Assembly: GCF_017573545.1 (NCBI RefSeq)
Contig: NZ_JAGEOK010000006.1
Location: 62,001-126,000, forward strand
Length of the DNA stretch: 64,000 bases
Direction of reading: 5' to 3'
Source of the DNA: Actinomadura nitritigenes
GTDB taxonomy: Bacteria > Actinomycetota > Actinomycetes > Streptosporangiales > Streptosporangiaceae
Shown: in pieces, positions 34,734 to 43,268 of the stretch
Numbering within the stretch: the stretch's first letter is position 1
Layout: every line of letters starts with the position of its first letter
The notes under the pieces: generated by a model
Database searches by the model: none
The model's input: only the letters and a program-made list of their open reading frames with translations
Told to the model about the DNA's origin: nothing
Position numbers and translations under genes: made by a program

Positions 34734-35138
34734 GTGAGCGCACCGGCGACACCCCTGGAGGTCCTCGAACGGCGGCGGGAGCTGCTGATCACCCGGGACA
34801 TGGAGGCGTTCGCGGACCTGTTCGCGGCGGACGGCGTGATCGAGCTGCCGTTCGGCGGCCCGGGGCTGCCGGACCGGCTGGAGGGCCGCGAGGAGATCCG
34901 CGCGTTCTCCACGAAGGCGGGCCGGCCGGACCTGGAGATCCGCGACCTGCGCGTCCGCGACGTCCACCGCACCGCCGACCCGGAAGTGGTGATCATGGAG
35001 CTCACGACCGTCGGCCGGGTCGTCGCGACGGGCGAGCCGTTCGAGGTGCCCTGCATCCAGGTCTTCCGGATCCGCGACGGCCGGATCGTGCTCTTCCGCG
35101 ACTACGTCGGAGCCGGATCGCTGCCGGCCCTGGCCTGA
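34734..35138 (+). CDS. SnoaL-like / NTF2-fold protein
   Basis: 134 residues of the NTF2-like superfamily: helices ERRRELLITRDMEAFADLFA, then DGVIELPFGGPGLPDRLEGR and a beta-sheet ending in IQVFRIRDGRIVLFRDYVG. Such proteins are small hydrolases, isomerases or binding proteins; the His/Asp set of a given activity cannot be assigned. GTG 34734 has GAAGGAG at good spacing, preferred over the longer open frame. Presumed target of the divergent TetR. Confidence 0.8.
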   Translation: MSAPATPLEVLERRRELLITRDMEAFADLFAADGVIELPFGGPGLPDRLEGREEIRAFSTKAGRPDLEIRDLRVRDVHRTADPEVVIMELTTVGRVVATGEPFEVPCIQVFRIRDGRIVLFRDYVGAGSLPALA

Positions 35139-35218
35139 TCGGGCGTTCGCCCGGCACGCGGCGCAGGCGATCCCCTACGCTCTGGTGATCACGGTCGGCC
35201 GGTGATGCGGGGGTTCGC

Positions 35219-36607
35219 GTGGATTCGTTCAGTGACGCGCTGCTGGCGCTGGCGGCGCCGCGGCTGGGAGTCGCGGCGGAGCGGTCGGCGCGGCTCAACC
35301 GCGCCCTCGAAGGGACGGCCTTCCGCAGGGACCTGGAGGCGGGCGTCGCGTGGTCGGGCGACCGGCGGATGGCCGCCGGGATCCTCGGCAGCCACGCCGA
35401 GGACAACACCTTCCAGTGGAGCTGGGCCGTCCCCGGCTTCGCCGGGACGCCGGCCGCCGCGCACGCCGAGCGGCTCAGGGAGATCGGCGAGCGGCACGGC
35501 GTCCCCGAGCTGACCGAGCCGCTCGTCGACCTCGGCGGGTTCTACGATCCGCGGGCCGCCGCCGACGACCTCGCCCTGCTGGCGGTCGCGCTGCTGGAGG
35601 CGAGCGCCGCGATCCGGCACGGCCACGGCGGGCGGGCGCTGACGTTCATCGTCGCGGACGCGCCCGAGATGACGTCCGGCGGGCCCGACGCCGAACGGGC
35701 CGCGGACTGCCTGCGGCGCGCCGCCGACCTGCTCGGCGACCACGACGCCCGGCGGTACACGGACGCGATGATGCGCGGCTACGCCGAGCACCACGGTCTC
35801 GCGGTGCGGGAGTCGGAGATCGAACTGCCGGGCGGGACCCTCCCCTTCCCCACCGGGGACGACGGCCGGTCCGGCCTGCTCCTCGTCAACGAGCTCGACG
35901 TGAACGGGCCCGTCCCCCCGTCCGTGCTGGCCACGGCCGCTCCGGCGCTGGCGTGCGCGCTGGCCGGGCAGAACGCGCTGATCGACCGGCTGTCCGAGGA
36001 CGGCGTGGACTGGCGGACGCCGCCCGCCTGGGACCCCGCCGCCGGGACGCTGCGCTTCGGCGGCGCCGTCACCGTGCGGGCCCGCGAGATCGGCGTCCTC
36101 CGGCAGGACGGCACCTGGTCATGGGCGGAGGGCGACGGCACGGCCCGGACGAGGGAGCTGGTCGCCGCCGGCGGCGAGGCGTCGTGGGCCGCCGCCGAGG
36201 CCGACCTGAGCGGGCATCCCCGGCCCGCGCACGTCGCGGAGCTGCTGACCTGCACGGCCGCGCGGCTCGGCGGCGGCTGGGGCGCGTGGTCGGTGCCGGG
36301 GCCCGGCGGCGAGCGGCGGTTCGCGCTCGTCGATCCCGACCAGCCGGACGTCGGCCCGGACGCCATGCTGGCGGCATTGCACACCGGCGCCAACATCGTC
36401 CAGCAGCTCGTCCTGCGCAAGGACCGCTACGAGGTGACGCGTGCGATGGCGCTCGGGCTGTTCGAGCACTGCGGCTACGTCCCCTGGCATGCCGGTGAGC
36501 CCGAGTTCCTGATGGGCGTGCAGGGCCTGTACCAGGCGCGCGCCTACGTGAGCGTGGACGGCACCATCTACCGCCTGTCCTCGGGCCTGTTCGGCCAGCC
36601 GGGCTGA
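35219..36607 (+). CDS. DUF6882-like protein with duplicated domain, 462 aa
   Basis: The frame starts with GTG 35219. Two related segments are visible: DNTFQWSWAVPGF (about 61) and DGTWSWAEG (about 299), each followed by a helical pair and a beta strand. The first block reads AERLREIGERHGVP then ALLAVALLEASAAI, the second RTRELVAAGGEASWAAAEAD then VAELLTCTAARLGGGWGAWS. This looks like a tandem duplication of one roughly 200-residue unit resembling the DUF6882 group (my memory; not checked). No signal peptide or catalytic motif. It ends convergent with a TetR gene. Confidence 0.65.
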   Translation: MDSFSDALLALAAPRLGVAAERSARLNRALEGTAFRRDLEAGVAWSGDRRMAAGILGSHAEDNTFQWSWAVPGFAGTPAAAHAERLREIGERHGVPELTEPLVDLGGFYDPRAAADDLALLAVALLEASAAIRHGHGGRALTFIVADAPEMTSGGPDAERAADCLRRAADLLGDHDARRYTDAMMRGYAEHHGLAVRESEIELPGGTLPFPTGDDGRSGLLLVNELDVNGPVPPSVLATAAPALACALAGQNALIDRLSEDGVDWRTPPAWDPAAGTLRFGGAVTVRAREIGVLRQDGTWSWAEGDGTARTRELVAAGGEASWAAAEADLSGHPRPAHVAELLTCTAARLGGGWGAWSVPGPGGERRFALVDPDQPDVGPDAMLAALHTGANIVQQLVLRKDRYEVTRAMALGLFEHCGYVPWHAGEPEFLMGVQGLYQARAYVSVDGTIYRLSSGLFGQPG

Positions 36608-36612
36608 CGGGG

Positions 36613-36636
36613 CCGGCCGCGTCCCGGTTCGGCCGG
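36613..36636. terminator. Hairpin between DUF6882-like and TetR gene ends
   Basis: CCGGCCG (36613-36619) pairs with CGGCCGG (36630-36636) around ten bases, between convergent genes. Confidence 0.4.
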
Positions 36637-36647
36637 GGCGTCCCGCG

Positions 36648-37211
36648 TCAGGCCAGCAGGGCGGCCACCGCGTCGACGACCAGCCGGCGGCGCCGCTCGG
36701 CCGAGCCGTCCTCCATGACGGCCTCGAACTCGGGCATGCTCCCGCTCCACAGGCCCGACAGGTGGATGACCAGGCCGAGCAGTTCGGCGGCCGAGAAGCG
36801 GTCGGGGAGCGTGCCGTCGGCCTGCGCCGCCGCGATGGCCCGCACCTTCGCGGTGTTGCTGGCCACGACGGCGGGCAGGAGTTCTGTGGAGCCGGCACGC
36901 TCCAGGCGGTACCAGGTCGCGATGCGCTGCACCCAGGGGCGCTTCTCGTAGGAGTCGTGCAGGCGGCCCGCGTACTCGGGGAGGTTCGCGGCGTCGATGG
37001 GGACGTCGTCGAGCGTCTCCTGCACCATGGCGTCGAAGACGGCGTCGAACAGGCCGTCCTTGCTGCCGAAGTAGTGGTAGATCTGCGCCTTGTTGCTGCG
37101 GGCGGCGGCGGCGATCCGGTCCACGCGGGCACCGGCGATGCCGTGCGCCGAGAACTCCTGCCGTGCCGCGTCCAGCAACCGCCGCCGCGTGGCGTCCGCG
37201 TCCCGTGCCAT
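36648..37211 (-). CDS. TetR-family transcriptional regulator
   Basis: 187 residues from ATG 37211 (AGGG eight bases upstream); a GTG at 37220 would add three residues. The HTH is LLDAARQEFSAHGIAGARVD and IAAAARSNKAQIYHYFGSKD. The rest is the helical effector domain, with GLVIHLSGLWSGSMPEFEAV. It is divergent from an SDR gene with two palindromic elements between. It probably represses that enzyme and itself. Confidence 0.86.
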   Translation of the reverse strand: MARDADATRRRLLDAARQEFSAHGIAGARVDRIAAAARSNKAQIYHYFGSKDGLFDAVFDAMVQETLDDVPIDAANLPEYAGRLHDSYEKRPWVQRIATWYRLERAGSTELLPAVVASNTAKVRAIAAAQADGTLPDRFSAAELLGLVIHLSGLWSGSMPEFEAVMEDGSAERRRRLVVDAVAALLA

Positions 37212-37226
37212 GCACCGCACCCTATA

Positions 37227-37297
37227 TCAACTAACCGTTCAGTTGACATCTCGGTCGAAACAGGGTTCCCTAGAACCTAAACAACCAGTTAGTTAGC
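37227..37297. promoter_or_regulatory. TetR-type operators between TetR and SDR genes
   Basis: TCAACTAACCGTTCAGTTGA (37227-37246) is a dyad with perfect 6-bp ends. A second, weaker dyad, CTAAACAACCAGTTAGTTAG, lies at 37277-37296, close to the SDR start. Both share the AAC/GTT pattern, so one dimer type could bind both. Confidence 0.6.
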
Positions 37298-37311
37298 AAG
37301 CGGAGGTGGCC

Positions 37312-38190
37312 ATGTCCACGCAGAACCCACTGTCCTTCCTGATCAGCGGGGCCTCCCGGGGCCTCGGCAAGGAGATCGCCCGCGCCGCGCTGGAGGCCGG
37401 GCACCGCGTCGTCGCCGGAGCGCGCATCCCGTCGGCGCTGGACGACCTCGCCGCCGCATTCGGCGACCGGCTCGTGACCGTGCCGCTGGACGTGACCGAC
37501 GACCGCGCCGCCGAGGACGCCGTGCGGACCGCGGTGTCGCGGTTCGGCCGGCTGGACGTCCTGGTCAACAACGCCGGGTACGCCAACATGGCCGCGATCG
37601 AGGACGCCGACCCCGACGACTTCCGCGCGCAGATCGACACCAACCTGTTCGGCGTCATCCGGCTCACGCGCGCGGCGCTGCCGGTGATGCGCGAGCAGCG
37701 CGCCGGGCGGATCGTCCAGATCTCGTCGGTGGGCGGGCGGCTCGCCACCCCGGGCCTCGGCGCGTACCAGACCGCGAAGTGGGCGGTCGGCGGGTTCTCC
37801 TCGGTGCTCGCCGCCGAGGTCGCGCCGCTGGGGATCAAGGTCACCGTGGTGGAGCCGGGCGGGATGCGCACCGACTGGGCCGGATCGTCCATGCGGGTCG
37901 ACCCCGTCCGTCCCGAGTACGCCGAGACCGTCGGGCGGATCTCGGCGATGCACGCCGACGGCAGCGTCACCGCCGCGAGCGATCCCGTCAAGGTCGCGCG
38001 CCTCGTCCTCGACGTCGTCGCGCTCGACGAGCCGCCGCTGCGCCTGCTCGCCGGCGCGGACGCCTACACCTACGCCACCGCCGCGGGCCGCGCCCTGCTC
38101 GCCGAGGACGAGCGGTGGCGCGAGCTGAGCGAGTCCACCACCGCCGACGACGCCACCGCGGAGCACCTCGACCCGCTCCGGCAGGGCTGA
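37312..38190 (+). CDS. SDR family oxidoreductase
   Basis: 292 residues. Classical SDR motifs: SGASRGLGKEIARAALEAG, NNAGYANMAAIED, ISSVGGRLATPGLGAYQTAK (S and YxxxK) and VVEPGGMRTDWAG. The longer C-terminus is like the SDR group near retinol-type and YkvO-like oxidoreductases. ATG 37312 is five bases after GGAGG; the in-frame GTG 37306 overlaps the SD and is rejected. Convergent with the Lrp gene, ending 2 bp away. Confidence 0.9.
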   Translation: MSTQNPLSFLISGASRGLGKEIARAALEAGHRVVAGARIPSALDDLAAAFGDRLVTVPLDVTDDRAAEDAVRTAVSRFGRLDVLVNNAGYANMAAIEDADPDDFRAQIDTNLFGVIRLTRAALPVMREQRAGRIVQISSVGGRLATPGLGAYQTAKWAVGGFSSVLAAEVAPLGIKVTVVEPGGMRTDWAGSSMRVDPVRPEYAETVGRISAMHADGSVTAASDPVKVARLVLDVVALDEPPLRLLAGADAYTYATAAGRALLAEDERWRELSESTTADDATAEHLDPLRQG

Positions 38191-38192
38191 GG

Positions 38193-38669
38193 TCAGCGGG
38201 CGCGGCGCTCCTCGTCCTCCAGGAGCGGGCCCAGCCGGAACGGGACCTGCTCGGTGAGCACGATCGAGGTCGTGCTGCGCCGGACGCCCGGGCACGCGAG
38301 GATCGAGTCGATCACCTCGTGCAGCTGCTTGCCGTTCGGGGCGACCGCCCGCACCAGCAGGTCGCCCTGCCCGGTGATGCCGAGGACCTCCAACACGCGC
38401 GGGATCGCCGCGAGCGCCTGCGCGGCCTCGCGGAGCCGGCCCTGCGCGACCTCCAGGGTGACGAACGCCGTCAGCTCGAAGCCGAGGGCGCCGAGGTCGA
38501 CCTCGCGGCCCCGGTGCCCGATGACGCCGTCGCGTTCCAGCCGCTCGACGCGGGCGTGCGCGGTGTTGCGGGCTATGCCGAGCTTGGCGGCCAGCTCGGT
38601 GATCCCGATGCGGGGCTGGTCGACCAGCCGCCGCAGGATCTGGATGTCGAGGAGGGTGGCACGCGTCAC
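38193..38669 (-). CDS. Lrp/AsnC-family transcriptional regulator
   Basis: About 158 residues: an AsnC-type HTH (LDIQILRRLVDQPRIGITEL, AAKLGIARNTAHARVERLER) followed by the RAM ligand domain (FELTAFVTLEVAQG, VLGITGQGDLLVRAVAPNGK, GVRRSTTSIVLTEQVPFRLG). GTG 38669 has GGAG nine bases upstream; ATG 38678 is directly next to that GGAG and so less likely. It is divergent from an indolepyruvate oxidoreductase. Amino acid (probably aromatic) binding is likely, given the neighbour. Confidence 0.86.
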   Translation of the reverse strand: MTRATLLDIQILRRLVDQPRIGITELAAKLGIARNTAHARVERLERDGVIGHRGREVDLGALGFELTAFVTLEVAQGRLREAAQALAAIPRVLEVLGITGQGDLLVRAVAPNGKQLHEVIDSILACPGVRRSTTSIVLTEQVPFRLGPLLEDEERRAR

Positions 38670-38703
38670 AACGCTCATCTCCGGCGGGTAACTCGGTTCT
38701 GAC

Positions 38704-38720
38704 TTGAGCAATCCGCTCAA
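38704..38720. promoter_or_regulatory. Lrp-type palindrome
   Basis: TTGAGCAATCCGCTCAA is a perfect 6-bp dyad with a 5-bp centre between the Lrp gene and the oxidoreductase. Related half-sites (CCGCTCAG 38744-38751 and GTGCTCAA 38759-38766) follow, as expected for an Lrp octamer contacting several sites. Confidence 0.65.
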
Positions 38721-38806
38721 TTATCGCTCTCCCATCTTGCACTCCGCTCAGACAAAGGTGCTCAATGTGGGCGAACGAGTCCGACCACCGGGAGAGGGGC
38801 AGCATC

Positions 38807-41800
38807 ATGACCGGTACCTCGACGTCCGCGCTCCGCGACCGCCTGGAGCTGGAGCGGGGCCGGATCGCGCTGGGCGGCGTCCAGGCGCTGGTCCGGCTGC
38901 TGCTGGAGCAGCGCCGCGCCGACGCCCGGCGCGGCTGGACCACCGCCGGGTTCGTGTCCGGCTACCGGGGGTCCCCGCTCGGCGGGCTCGACCAGCAGCT
39001 GATCCGCGAGGCGAAGCTGCTGGAAAGCCACGACATCCGGTTCATCCCGGGCGTCAACGAGGAACTGGCCGCGACCGCGGTGTACGGGTCTCAGCTCGTC
39101 GACCACCTCCCCGACCCGCGCTACCAGGGCGTCTTCGGCCTCTGGTACGGCAAGGCGCCCGGCGTCGACCGCTCGCTCGACGCGTTCAAGCACGCGAACT
39201 GGCTCGGCACCGCCGAGCGCGGCGGCGTGCTCGCGGTCGTGGGCGACGACCCGTCCTGCAAGTCCTCGACGCTGCCGTCCGCGACGGAGGGCGCGCTCGC
39301 CGAGGCGTTCATGCCGGTGCTCGCGCCCGGATCGATCACCGACCTGCTGCGGCTCGGCCGGCACGGGTTCGAGATGTCCCGGTTCAGCGGCGCGTGGACC
39401 GGGTTCAAGCTCGTCACCGACGTCGCCGACTCGCTGGAGGTCGTGGACGTCGCGCCGGTCCCGGACCCGGTCGTCCCGGAACTGGAGTGGCGCGGCCGCC
39501 CCTGGAAGCCGACGCGGCGGCCCGGCGTCGACCTCAAGGACACGACCTCCCTCGAAGCCGAGGTCCTGCACGGACGGCTGCGCGCCGCGGCCGCCTACGC
39601 CTCGGCCAACGGCCTCGACGTCATCGAGGGCGCCACCGGCGACGCCGCCATCGGGCTCGTCGCGTCCGGCCGCACCTACCTCGAACTGCGCGAAGCCCTC
39701 GACCGGCTCGGCCTCGACGACGCCGCGCTCGCCCGGCGCGGCGTCCGGCTCCTCAGGCTCGCCCTGATCCACCCGCTCGACCCGGTGCGGCTCCGCGCGT
39801 TCGCCGCCGGGCTCCGCGAGATCGTGGTCGTCGAGGAGAAGCGCGCGTTCGTCGAGACGCAGATCCGCGACCTGCTGTACGACGCGCCGGAGCGGCCGGC
39901 GGTGCTCGGCAAGAACGGCCCGGACGGCGCGCCCCTCGTCCCCGCGGACGGCGGCCTCACCGCCGACCGGATCGTCAAGTCGCTCGCCCGGCTCCTCGCC
40001 GACCGCGTCGGCGCGGACCACGTCGACCTGCGCGACCCGGCGCTGCTCCCCCGCAAGCCCGCGATCAACCTGCTCGCGCCCGCCCGCACCCCGTACTTCT
40101 GCTCCGGCTGCCCGCACAACCGGTCCACGGTCGTCCCCGACGGGTCGATGGCGGCGAGCGGCATCGGCTGCCACGTCATGACCGTCTTCCAGGACCGCAG
40201 CATCGGCACCACCCAGATGGGCGGCGAGGGCGCGATGTGGGTCGGCGCCGCGCCGTTCACCGGTACCGAGCACATGTTCCAGAACCTCGGCGACGGCACC
40301 TTCTTCCACTCCGGCAGCCTCGCGGTCCGGCAGGCCGTCGCCGCAGGCACCAACATCACCTTCAAGCTCCTCTACAACGCGGCCGTCGCGATGACCGGCG
40401 GGCAGGACGCCGACGGCGGCACCGACCCCGCGTCCGTCACCCGCCTCCTGCACGCCGAGGGCGTCGCGAAGATCGTCGTGGTGGCGGACGACCCGTCCCG
40501 CTACCCGCGCGGCACGGACTGGGCGCCCGGCGTCCGCGTCCGGCACCGCGACGACCTCGACGCCGTCCAGCGCGAGCTGCGCGAGATCCCCGGCGTCACC
40601 GTGCTCCTCTACGACCAGGCGTGCGCCGCCGAGACCCGCCGCAAGCGCAAGCGCGGCCTCGCCCCCGACCCGCAGACCCGCGTGCTGATCAACGAGGCGG
40701 TGTGCGAGGGCTGCGGCGACTGCGGCACCAAGTCCAACTGCCTCAGCGTCGAGCCCGTCCAGACCGAGTTCGGCCGCAAGACGCAGATCAACCAGACGTC
40801 CTGCAACAAGGACTACTCCTGCGTCGACGGCGACTGCCCGTCGTTCGTCACCGTGATCCCCGGCGAGCGGAAGGCGTCCGCGCCGCCGCTGCCGAAGATC
40901 GGCGAGCTGGCGGAGCCCGCCTCCCGGCCCGGCGCGGCGGACGTCCTGCTCGTCGGCATCGGCGGCACCGGCGTCGTCACCGTCAACCAGGTCCTCGCCA
41001 CCGCCGCGCTGCTCGACGGCCGGCACGCCCGCGCCCTCGACCAGACCGGGCTCAGCCAGAAGGCCGGCGCGGTCGTCTCCCACCTGCGGATCGGGGACGC
41101 CCCGGCCGAGCGCCCCGGAATGATCGGGGACGGCGGCGCCGACGCCTACCTGGTGTTCGACGCGCTCGCCGCCACCTCCGAGGCCAACCTGCGCCGCTGC
41201 GCGCCCGGCCGCACCGCCGCCGTCGTGTCCACCAGCGAGGTCCCGACCGGCCGGATGATCACCGACGTGACGGCGTCGCTGCCGCCGAGCGCGTCCCTCG
41301 TCCGGCAGATCGCCGCCCGCACCGACGCCGCCCGGCTCGTCGCGCTCGACGCCCTGGAGCTCGCCGAACGCTGGTTCGGCGGCACCACCACCGCGAACTT
41401 CGTGGTCGTCGGCGCCGCCTACCAGGCCGGGCTGCTGCCGCTGTCGGCGCGCGCTATCGAGGAGGCGCTCGCGCTCAACGGCGTCCAGGTCGAGGCGAAC
41501 GTCCAGGCGTTCCGGGCGGGCCGGCGGCTCGTCCTGGAGCCCGGCTGGGCCGAACCGCCCGCCGCCCCCGCCGCCGTCCAGCGCCCCCTGACCGCCGACG
41601 CGCCCGCCGCGATGAACCTCGTGGACGCGTCCAGCACCGACGACGAGCTGGCCCGCGTGCTGCGGATCCGCGTCCCCGACCTCGCCGCCTACCAGGACCT
41701 CGCCCTCGCCAAGCGGTACCTGGACGCCGTCCTGCGCGTCGCCGCCGCCGAACGCGGCGCCGTCGGGTCCGGGCAGCGGCTGTCCGTCGCCGTCGCCCGC

Positions 41801-42292
41801 CACCTGCACAAGCTGATGGCCTACAAGGACGAGTACGAGGTCGCGCGCCTCCACCTCGACCCGGCGCTCACCCGCCAGGTCGAGGAGCAGTTCGGCGCGG
41901 GCGCCACCGTCCGGTACATGCTGCACCCGCCGCTGCTGCGCGCCGTCGGCCTCGACCGCAAGATCGCGCTCGGCCGGACGGCCCGTCCCGCCTTCCAGGC
42001 GCTGCGTGCGATGCGGCGGCTGCGCGGCACCCCGTTCGACCCGTTCGGCGCCACCGCCCAGCGCCGCACCGAGCGCCGCCTCGTCATCGAGTACCTCGCG
42101 GTCGTCGACGAACTCGCCGGCGGCCTCGACAAGGACAACCACGACCTCGCCGTCGAGATCGCGGAACTGCCCGACATGATCCGCGGCTACGAGGACATCA
42201 AGACCGCCAACATCGCCCGCTACCACGACAAGCTGCGCAACCTCCTCGCCGCCTGGCGCGCCGAGCAGCCGCTCGGCGCGGGCAGCAGATAG
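38807..42292 (+). CDS. Indolepyruvate ferredoxin oxidoreductase, fused form
   Basis: 1161 residues from ATG 38807 (SD GGAGAGGGG). This is the fused alpha/gamma type that oxidises arylpyruvates to aryl-acetyl-CoA with ferredoxin as acceptor. The N-terminus has the pyrimidine-binding TAGFVSGYRGSPLGGLDQQL; the middle has CSGCPHN (about 432) and the TPP site GDGTFFHSG; a ferredoxin-like stretch CEGCGDCGTKSNC and SCNKDYSCVDGDC (about 632-675) binds Fe-S clusters; the C-terminal gamma domain begins VLLVGIGGTGVVTVNQVLAT. It is probably used in aromatic amino acid breakdown under control of the divergent Lrp regulator. It ends in a strong terminator. Confidence 0.93.
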   Translation: MTGTSTSALRDRLELERGRIALGGVQALVRLLLEQRRADARRGWTTAGFVSGYRGSPLGGLDQQLIREAKLLESHDIRFIPGVNEELAATAVYGSQLVDHLPDPRYQGVFGLWYGKAPGVDRSLDAFKHANWLGTAERGGVLAVVGDDPSCKSSTLPSATEGALAEAFMPVLAPGSITDLLRLGRHGFEMSRFSGAWTGFKLVTDVADSLEVVDVAPVPDPVVPELEWRGRPWKPTRRPGVDLKDTTSLEAEVLHGRLRAAAAYASANGLDVIEGATGDAAIGLVASGRTYLELREALDRLGLDDAALARRGVRLLRLALIHPLDPVRLRAFAAGLREIVVVEEKRAFVETQIRDLLYDAPERPAVLGKNGPDGAPLVPADGGLTADRIVKSLARLLADRVGADHVDLRDPALLPRKPAINLLAPARTPYFCSGCPHNRSTVVPDGSMAASGIGCHVMTVFQDRSIGTTQMGGEGAMWVGAAPFTGTEHMFQNLGDGTFFHSGSLAVRQAVAAGTNITFKLLYNAAVAMTGGQDADGGTDPASVTRLLHAEGVAKIVVVADDPSRYPRGTDWAPGVRVRHRDDLDAVQRELREIPGVTVLLYDQACAAETRRKRKRGLAPDPQTRVLINEAVCEGCGDCGTKSNCLSVEPVQTEFGRKTQINQTSCNKDYSCVDGDCPSFVTVIPGERKASAPPLPKIGELAEPASRPGAADVLLVGIGGTGVVTVNQVLATAALLDGRHARALDQTGLSQKAGAVVSHLRIGDAPAERPGMIGDGGADAYLVFDALAATSEANLRRCAPGRTAAVVSTSEVPTGRMITDVTASLPPSASLVRQIAARTDAARLVALDALELAERWFGGTTTANFVVVGAAYQAGLLPLSARAIEEALALNGVQVEANVQAFRAGRRLVLEPGWAEPPAAPAAVQRPLTADAPAAMNLVDASSTDDELARVLRIRVPDLAAYQDLALAKRYLDAVLRVAAAERGAVGSGQRLSVAVARHLHKLMAYKDEYEVARLHLDPALTRQVEEQFGAGATVRYMLHPPLLRAVGLDRKIALGRTARPAFQALRAMRRLRGTPFDPFGATAQRRTERRLVIEYLAVVDELAGGLDKDNHDLAVEIAELPDMIRGYEDIKTANIARYHDKLRNLLAAWRAEQPLGAGSR

Positions 42293-42297
42293 GACCG

Positions 42298-42347
42298 GCC
42301 GGCCGCGGCCCCGTACCCCAACGACGTGGTACTGGGCCGCGGCCGGC
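42298..42347 (+). terminator. Strong terminator after the oxidoreductase
   Basis: A 14-bp perfect stem pairs 42298-42311 with 42334-42347, with an inner GTAC/GTAC pair (42313-42316, 42329-42332). It begins six bases after the stop codon. Confidence 0.75.
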
Positions 42348-42457
42348 TTCGCACCCGGCCCGCACGGCGCGGTCGAACCACCGCGGCCCCTGCGGGCGTA
42401 CTCCCGGACATGGCGCACGGCCGGGGACGTGCCGGCGCCGTTCGACCGGGAGGCGCG

Positions 42458-42976
42458 ATGACCGCCGAGCCAGCGGGAGCCGAATGGCGGTCCGCCCCGC
42501 CACGGGCCCGCCACCGGTCGCCCTTCCCGTGGCTCGCGCTCGCCGGCGTCGTCGCGACGGTCGCCGCCGCGACCACCCTCGTCCTCGGGCTCGGCGACAC
42601 CCTCGCCGGCCCCGACCGCCCGCGCGGACGGCTCCTCCCCCTCCAGGCCGCGTCGCCGACCGTCCAGACGACGCGTCCCGCTCCCCGCAGGGGCCGCGAG
42701 ACGACCCCCGCCCCGGAGCCCTCCGTCTCCTTCCGCCAGGCCCTGCTACGCCTGCGGTTCGCGGTGGGTCAGGGCGTCGCGGCGGGGGACGTCCGCGCGG
42801 ACGTGGGCGTCGACCTCACCAACGTCATCCAGGGCATGCTCGCCCACCCGCACCACGGCGGCACCGACGTCGCCGACCTGCAGCACAAGATCTCAACCCG
42901 GACCCGCGAGGGCGCCATCACCGCCCGCCGCTCGACCGAGTTCCACAAGATCCTCACCCGCGCGTCCCCACCCTGA
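42458..42976 (+). CDS. Membrane-anchored protein resembling the C-terminus of Ser/Thr kinases
   Basis: 172 residues from ATG 42458 (GGGAGG at 42448-42453). It has a short basic N-terminus, one membrane helix (FPWLALAGVVATVAAATTLVLGL), a Pro/Thr-rich linker, and a helical module, LRFAVGQGVAAGDVRADVGV with DLTNVIQGM and LQHKISTRTREGAI. That module resembles the extracytoplasmic C-terminal segment of some actinomycete Ser/Thr protein kinases, but there is no kinase domain. Either a stand-alone sensor module or what remains of a kinase gene. Function unknown. Confidence 0.6.
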   Translation: MTAEPAGAEWRSAPPRARHRSPFPWLALAGVVATVAAATTLVLGLGDTLAGPDRPRGRLLPLQAASPTVQTTRPAPRRGRETTPAPEPSVSFRQALLRLRFAVGQGVAAGDVRADVGVDLTNVIQGMLAHPHHGGTDVADLQHKISTRTREGAITARRSTEFHKILTRASPP

Positions 42977-42996
42977 GGACCCATCACAGGCCGTCG

Positions 42997-43033
42997 GCGC
43001 GCCCACCGGGATCAGGAGGTCCGGCGGGCGCGC
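42997..43033. terminator. Bidirectional terminator
   Basis: GCGCGCCC-A-CCGG (42997-43009) pairs with CCGG-C-GGGCGCGC (43021-43033), one mismatch, loop of 11. It lies between the ends of the membrane protein gene and rpmG. Confidence 0.6.
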
Positions 43034-43040
43034 TCCTTGG

Positions 43041-43205
43041 TCAGCGCTCCTCGCGGTAGAGCACGTGAGCGCGCTCCACCGGGTCGTACTTGCGCAGCAC
43101 CAGGCGGTCGGGGTCGTTCCTGCGGTTCTTGCGGGTCACGTACGTGTGGCCGCTCCCCGCGGTCGACCGCAGCTTCACCACCGGCCGGACATCGTTTCGT
43201 GCCAT
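43041..43205 (-). CDS. rpmG: 50S ribosomal protein L33, cysteine-free form
   Basis: A 54-residue gene on the minus strand, ATG at 43205 with AGGAGG at good spacing, stop at 43041. The sequence has the L33 core ([40 protein letters not shown]) but none of the four cysteines of the zinc-ribbon form. In actinobacteria, Cys-free L33 paralogues usually replace the zinc form when zinc is scarce and are often controlled by Zur with L28, S14 and S18; here it is alone, 63 bp after the HIT gene on the same strand. I see no clear Zur box. Confidence 0.9.
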   Translation of the reverse strand: MARNDVRPVVKLRSTAGSGHTYVTRKNRRNDPDRLVLRKYDPVERAHVLYREER

Positions 43206-43268
43206 CGTGGAACCTCCTCTTCAGAACGACATCGATAACCATCTCCACCTCCCGGTTAATCCCGCCGA

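Noticed and set aside
38765..38806. Earlier start of the indolepyruvate oxidoreductase at 38765
   Set aside because: ATG 38807 has a strong SD (GGAGAGGGG) while the earlier codon has none and overlaps Lrp half-sites.
43206..43268. Zur box upstream of zinc-free L33
   Set aside because: Only a short ATCGAT core is visible; no match to the usual long Zur dyad.
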